From contig JAUXWZ010000162.1 in the NCBI GenBank assembly GCA_030684835.1, forward strand, positions 1-35,095: a stretch of 35,095 bases of DNA. The letters are read 5' to 3'. Position 1 is the stretch's first letter, and each line of letters starts with the position of its first letter. Made by a program: the position numbers and the translations under genes. Shown here one piece after another: positions 31,286 to 35,095 of the stretch. The notes under the pieces are model-generated. The model searched no databases. It saw only the letters and a list, made by a program, of their open reading frames with translations, and was not told the origin of the DNA. The stretch is from Beijerinckiaceae bacterium (GTDB taxonomy: Bacteria > Pseudomonadota > Alphaproteobacteria > Rhizobiales > Beijerinckiaceae).

Positions 31286-34200
31286 ATGTTCGCCGATCTG
31301 ATGACTTCCCGGCGTTTCGCGCCGCTGTTCTGGACGCAGTTCTTCTCGGCCTTCAACGACAATTTTGTGCGTAGCATGCTGGCCATGCTGATCCTCTTCA
31401 GGCTGGGAGAGGAGCACGCGGGCGCCCTGGTGACGATGGCCGTCGGCATTTTTGTGCTTCCCTCCGTCTTTCTTTCTGCACTGGGCGGCGAAATCGCTGA
31501 CTCCCATGACAAGGCCCTTATCGGGCGGCGGTTGAAATTCGCTGAAATTTTCGTGCAGATGATTGCCGCAGCGGGCTTCATGTTCGGCTCGCTCACCCTG
31601 CTCTACACCGCGCTCTTTGGTCTTGGCGTGATTGCAGCGCTGTTCGGACCTATCAAATACGGCATCCTTCCTGACCACCTCGAAACCCGCGAATTGCCCT
31701 CTGGCAACGCGCTTGTGGAGGGAGGAACTTTCCTTGCGATCCTGCTCGGCGTCATCGTTGGCGGCTACGCCGCCAGTCACGACCGCGGCTCGTGGAGCGT
31801 TGTCGCGCAATTAATGTTCATCGCGACAATTTGCTGGGGCGCGAGCCGGCTGATACCTGCAACCGGGGTCGGCGCTCCCGGGCTCAAGATTGATAAGAAT
31901 ATCGCAAGGTCGAGCGTGCGGCTCGTGCGCGAATTGGCCAGTGATCGACGGCTGTGGATCGGCGGGCTTGCGGTCAGCTGGTTCTGGATGACTGGCGCGG
32001 TCGCCCTGTCGCTGGTGCCCGTTCTTATCAAACACAAGATTGGCGGCGGCATCGACGTTGAGACAGCCGTCATGGCGCTGTTCGCTGGCGGCATCGGCGT
32101 CGGCTCCATTCTGGCCGCCGTCATTTCGCATGGCCGCATCGTTTTGCTGCCAACCCCGATTTCAGCGCTGATGATGGCCGTCTTCCTCATCGACCTTGGT
32201 TACACGGCCTGGGGCATGCCGCAAGCAAGCGGCACAGTCGATCTGACTGCGTTCTTCACCAGCGGCACGGGCCTGCGGATTGCCTTCGACGTCGTCGCCA
32301 TCGCTATTTTTGGCGGCTTGTTCGTGGTGCCCGTTTTTTCCGCAGTACAGTCCTGGGCGGGCGAAGATCGCCGGGCGCGCGTCATTGCGGGGGTCAACAT
32401 CATGACGTCGCTGTTCATGGTGGGCGGTTCAGTCTCAACCGCCGTGCTACAAGTGGCGGGCATGGGCGAACCCGCCTTGCTCGCGTTGCTGGGTGTGCTC
32501 AACGCAATTGTCGGCGTCATCCTGTTCAAGATGTTGCCCGGAAACCTGGCCGCTGAAGCGCTGCAGGCCGTGTTTCGCGTGATCTTTCGCTTGGAGGTGA
32601 AAGGGCTCGAACACCTTGAGGCGGCAGGCGAGCGCAGCGTCATCGCAGTCAACCATACGTCCTTCCTCGACGCGCCGGTCTTGCTCTCGGTCATGAACCG
32701 GAAGCCAGTGTTCGCAATCGATTGGCAGATTGCAAAAGCGTGGTGGGTGCGTCCATTTCTCAGCATCGCGCGCACATATCCGATGGACCCGACCAAACCG
32801 ATGTCCACGCGCGGACTGATAAAGGAAGTGAAGACGGGCGACCCCGTGATCATCTTCCCTGAAGGACGCCTGACAGTCACTGGCGCGTTGATGAAGGTCT
32901 ACGACGGCGCAGCGATGATCGCCGACAAGTCCGACGCGATGATCGTGCCCGTGCGTCTCGACGGGCTGGAGCGCACGCCCTTTACGCGCTTGCCAAAGAA
33001 CCTTGTGCATAGACGGCTGTTTCCCAAAGTGCGCGTTACATTTTTGCCCCCGCGCAAGCTGGACCTGCCGGCGAATCTGGTTGGCCGCAAACGTCGAATG
33101 GCCGCAGGCGCAGCGCTCTACGACGTGATGTCCGATCTTGTGTTCCGCACGACAGATACGGATCTCACGCTGATTGAAGCGCTCGCGCGTTCCGTTGGCG
33201 ATGCAGGCGGCTCGCGCATCATCGTGGAAGACCCGCTGACCGGCGCGCTTTCAGGCCGCAAACTGATGATCGGCGCCGCCGTAATCGGCCGCAAGATCAT
33301 GGGATTCAGCACGCCTGGCGAATCCGTCGGGATGCTTTTGCCCAACGCAAGCGGCGCTGCTGTTACATTCTTCGCCATTCAGGCGGCGGGCCGTGTGGCG
33401 GCGATGCTCAACTTCACGGCGGGACCCGCGAATGTCGGCGCCGCATGCCGGGCAGCAAAGGTGCGCGTGGTGCTGACTTCGCGGGCCTTTGTCGAAAAGG
33501 CGAAACTGCAGAGCCTCATCGACGGCCTTGGCGCCAGCGTGCAGATCATCTTCCTTGAAGATCTGCGCAATACCATCACGTTTGCTGACAAGGTGCGCGG
33601 CTTCATTGATCAGGGACGCTCGCTTGATCGGCGTCTGCCCGACGATCCTGCCGCCGTTCTGTTTACATCGGGCTCCGAGGGCGCGCCTAAGGGCGTCGTG
33701 CTGTCGCACCGCAACCTCATCTCCAACGTCGCGCAGATCACCGCGCGGTTCGATGTAACGCCCGCCGACACTGTGTTCAACGTGCTGCCTGTGTTCCACT
33801 CGTTCGGGCTGACGGGCGGCATGCTGTTGCCGATGCTCACGGGCATGAAGTGTTATCTTTATCCCACGCCCCTGCACTATCGGCAGATACCCGAGTTGAT
33901 TTACGCCACGAACGCGACGGTTCTGTTCGGAACCGACACGTTCCTGGCGGGCTACGCGCGCAGCGCAAATAATTACGATATGCGCTCCCTGCGTTACGTC
34001 GTGGCCGGCGCCGAACCGGTGAAAGAGTCGACACGGCGGACTTACGCTGAAAAGTTCGGGCTTCGCATTCTGGAAGGCTATGGCGTCACGGAGACTGCGC
34101 CCGTGCTTGCCGTCAATACGCCGATGTTCAACCGATTTGGCACCGTCGGGCGCTTGATGCCGGGGGTTGACTATAGGCTGGAGCCTGTGCCCGGCATCGA

Positions 34201-34687
34201 AGAGGGCGGACGCCTCCATGTGCGTGGGCCCAATGTCATGAAAGGCTATTTCCGCGCCGACAACCCCGGCGTGCTGGAAGAGGCGCCGGATGGTTGGCAC
34301 GATACCGGCGACATCGTCACGGTCGACAACTTGACCTTCGTCACCATCAAAGGCCGCGCGAAACGTTTTGCGAAGATTGCGGGCGAAATGGTGTCGCTCG
34401 CTGCTGTCGAGCAAATGTGCGCCGCACTGTCGCCGGACCATCCGCCGGTCGTTGTCGCAGTGCCGGATGCGCGCAAGGGCGAGCGCCTGATTCTTGTCAC
34501 AACGCAGGCCAGCCTGCGCCGCGCGGACGTGCAGGCCCACATGAAGGAGATGGGCGCCACCGAACTGATGGTTCCGTCCGAAATCCTCACCATGGATGCG
34601 CTGCCGCTGCTTGGTACGGGCAAACCTGACTATGTGGAGTTGAACACTGTCGTGCGCGCGCGCATCAACGCGCAAGGTGTCGCTTGA
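31286..34687 (+). CDS. aas: MFS-PlsC-AMP ligase fusion: acyl-[ACP]-phospholipid acyltransferase (Aas-like)
   Basis: A 1133-residue inner-membrane protein from the ATG at 31286 (the frame opens earlier inside the CDF gene but crosses the promoter). Residues 1-415 form an LplT-like MFS domain (FFSAFNDNFVRSML near 20, FGPIKYGILPDHL). Residues 430-640 are a PlsC acyltransferase with NHTSFLD (H457, D462) and FPEGR (524-528). Residues 650-1130 are an acyl-activating enzyme with FTSGSEGAPKG (793-803), GYGVTETAP (931-939), and a C-terminal Lys in LGTGKPDYVEL. The three parts together import lysophospholipid, activate a fatty acid and re-acylate it, as in E. coli LplT plus Aas, here in one chain. It overlaps the TetR gene by one base. 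Confidence 0.92.
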   Translation: MFADLMTSRRFAPLFWTQFFSAFNDNFVRSMLAMLILFRLGEEHAGALVTMAVGIFVLPSVFLSALGGEIADSHDKALIGRRLKFAEIFVQMIAAAGFMFGSLTLLYTALFGLGVIAALFGPIKYGILPDHLETRELPSGNALVEGGTFLAILLGVIVGGYAASHDRGSWSVVAQLMFIATICWGASRLIPATGVGAPGLKIDKNIARSSVRLVRELASDRRLWIGGLAVSWFWMTGAVALSLVPVLIKHKIGGGIDVETAVMALFAGGIGVGSILAAVISHGRIVLLPTPISALMMAVFLIDLGYTAWGMPQASGTVDLTAFFTSGTGLRIAFDVVAIAIFGGLFVVPVFSAVQSWAGEDRRARVIAGVNIMTSLFMVGGSVSTAVLQVAGMGEPALLALLGVLNAIVGVILFKMLPGNLAAEALQAVFRVIFRLEVKGLEHLEAAGERSVIAVNHTSFLDAPVLLSVMNRKPVFAIDWQIAKAWWVRPFLSIARTYPMDPTKPMSTRGLIKEVKTGDPVIIFPEGRLTVTGALMKVYDGAAMIADKSDAMIVPVRLDGLERTPFTRLPKNLVHRRLFPKVRVTFLPPRKLDLPANLVGRKRRMAAGAALYDVMSDLVFRTTDTDLTLIEALARSVGDAGGSRIIVEDPLTGALSGRKLMIGAAVIGRKIMGFSTPGESVGMLLPNASGAAVTFFAIQAAGRVAAMLNFTAGPANVGAACRAAKVRVVLTSRAFVEKAKLQSLIDGLGASVQIIFLEDLRNTITFADKVRGFIDQGRSLDRRLPDDPAAVLFTSGSEGAPKGVVLSHRNLISNVAQITARFDVTPADTVFNVLPVFHSFGLTGGMLLPMLTGMKCYLYPTPLHYRQIPELIYATNATVLFGTDTFLAGYARSANNYDMRSLRYVVAGAEPVKESTRRTYAEKFGLRILEGYGVTETAPVLAVNTPMFNRFGTVGRLMPGVDYRLEPVPGIEEGGRLHVRGPNVMKGYFRADNPGVLEEAPDGWHDTGDIVTVDNLTFVTIKGRAKRFAKIAGEMVSLAAVEQMCAALSPDHPPVVVAVPDARKGERLILVTTQASLRRADVQAHMKEMGATELMVPSEILTMDALPLLGTGKPDYVELNTVVRARINAQGVA

Positions 34688-35095
34688 TGGCTGTCGGGGC
34701 CCGCGTGCAGCGGATACGCGACGGCGCCACGACGCGCGCCCGCATCGAAAAGGAAGCGCTGCGGCTGTTCGCGGAAAAAGGTGTGGAAGGCGCCACCATC
34801 CGCGATCTTTCACAGGCCGTCGGCGTAGCCGATGCAGCGCTGTATCGTTATTTTGGATCGAAGGAACAAATAGCATCCGAACTTTTTCGCACGCACTACG
34901 GCGCACTTGCCCAAAAGATTGCGGCGATAAGGGCGCGTGATTTGCCGTTTGCCCGCACGTCACACGAGCTTGTGACCCTATTCTGCAGACTCTTTGATGA
35001 CGAGCCGGATGTATTCGCCTTTATTCTGCTGAACCAGCATGCGCATCTGCGCTTCGTGACTGAAGACGGCAACGCGGTGGAGGAATTGCGCAAGA
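34687..35095 (+). CDS. TetR/AcrR family transcriptional regulator (3' end outside window)
   Basis: The first 136 codons are present; the frame is still open at the window end. It starts with ATG overlapping the acyltransferase stop (TGATG). Residues about 15-62 are the TetR helix-turn-helix (IEKEALRLFAEKGVEGATI, then LSQAVGVADAALYRYFGSKEQI), with the typical YRYFGSKE. The ligand domain begins after residue 65. Co-transcription with the acyltransferase, plus a TetR-like dyad at that gene's promoter, suggests autoregulated control of phospholipid remodelling, probably by a fatty acyl ligand. This is inferred; the ligand domain is incomplete here. Confidence 0.92.
   Translation, partial: MAVGARVQRIRDGATTRARIEKEALRLFAEKGVEGATIRDLSQAVGVADAALYRYFGSKEQIASELFRTHYGALAQKIAAIRARDLPFARTSHELVTLFCRLFDDEPDVFAFILLNQHAHLRFVTEDGNAVEELRK

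Noticed and set aside
33251-34963. 570-codon open frame on the minus strand
   Set aside because: It is wholly antisense to the AMP ligase part of the aas gene and to the TetR gene, both of which have clear motifs. Long antisense frames are expected in GC-rich genes; the composition is rich in His and Arg, as typical of shadows.

Overview
The window comes from the chromosome of a GC-rich, aerobic to microaerobic alphaproteobacterium, most likely a member of the Hyphomicrobiales (Rhizobiales). The signs are an HWE-type sensor kinase, a complete ccoNOQP-ccoGHIS (fixNOQP-fixGHIS) cbb3 oxidase cluster with an FNR/FixK-type box, the DUF2849 / sulfite reductase / DUF934 cluster common in rhizobia, and orphan Bug-type solute-binding proteins. 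I see no insertion sequence, phage gene, CRISPR array or integration site. Genes are tightly packed and no gap exceeds about 260 bases.

Layout. 1-3.2 kb: the 3' part of a Rieske ring-hydroxylating oxygenase, a secreted Pro/Arg/Val-rich repeat protein and a Bug/TctC solute-binding protein. 3.3-7.2 kb: signalling block with a KaiC-like double-RecA ATPase whose end overlaps an HWE histidine kinase, facing a nitrate-sensing NIT-ANTAR antiterminator. 7.4-10.5 kb: PPK2 polyphosphate kinase, an alpha/beta hydrolase and a second Bug protein. 10.5-13.7 kb (minus strand): ATP-grasp protein, tRNA-Val(UAC), TauE/SafE exporter, DusA and a small coiled-coil-like protein.

13.7-22.8 kb (minus strand): the cbb3 oxidase operon in the order ccoN-ccoO-ccoQ-ccoP-ccoG-ccoH-ccoI-ccoS, followed by an MFS gene whose start overlaps the ccoS stop. 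That transporter carries an MxxxM and an HxxxM motif 28 residues apart, the signature I recall for the copper importer CcoA. One transcript would therefore encode the oxidase, copper import into the cytoplasm (CcoA), copper export toward the oxidase (CcoI) and assembly (CcoG, CcoH, CcoS). ccoS and ccoQ encode only 49 residues each. An FNR/FixK box lies upstream of ccoN.

23-26 kb: a small exported protein, a palindrome-rich AT-rich intergenic region, and an assimilatory sulfite (or nitrite) reductase operon. 26-29.7 kb: a HbpS/GlcG-like gene behind a pcaB-type lyase, a small exported protein with two nearly identical 17-residue cysteine repeats, a small membrane protein and glyoxalase I. 29.8-35.1 kb: a cation diffusion facilitator with an unusually long repeated C-terminal region, then a large MFS-PlsC-AMP ligase phospholipid-remodelling protein whose promoter holds a palindrome, overlapping by one base a TetR regulator cut off by the window end.

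The observations most worth following up are the CcoA-like gene inside the cbb3 operon, the KaiC/HWE-kinase pair with altered phosphorylation residues and a degenerate receiver, the 17-residue repeat protein whose copies differ mostly at synonymous sites, and the candidate TetR operator at the acyltransferase promoter.
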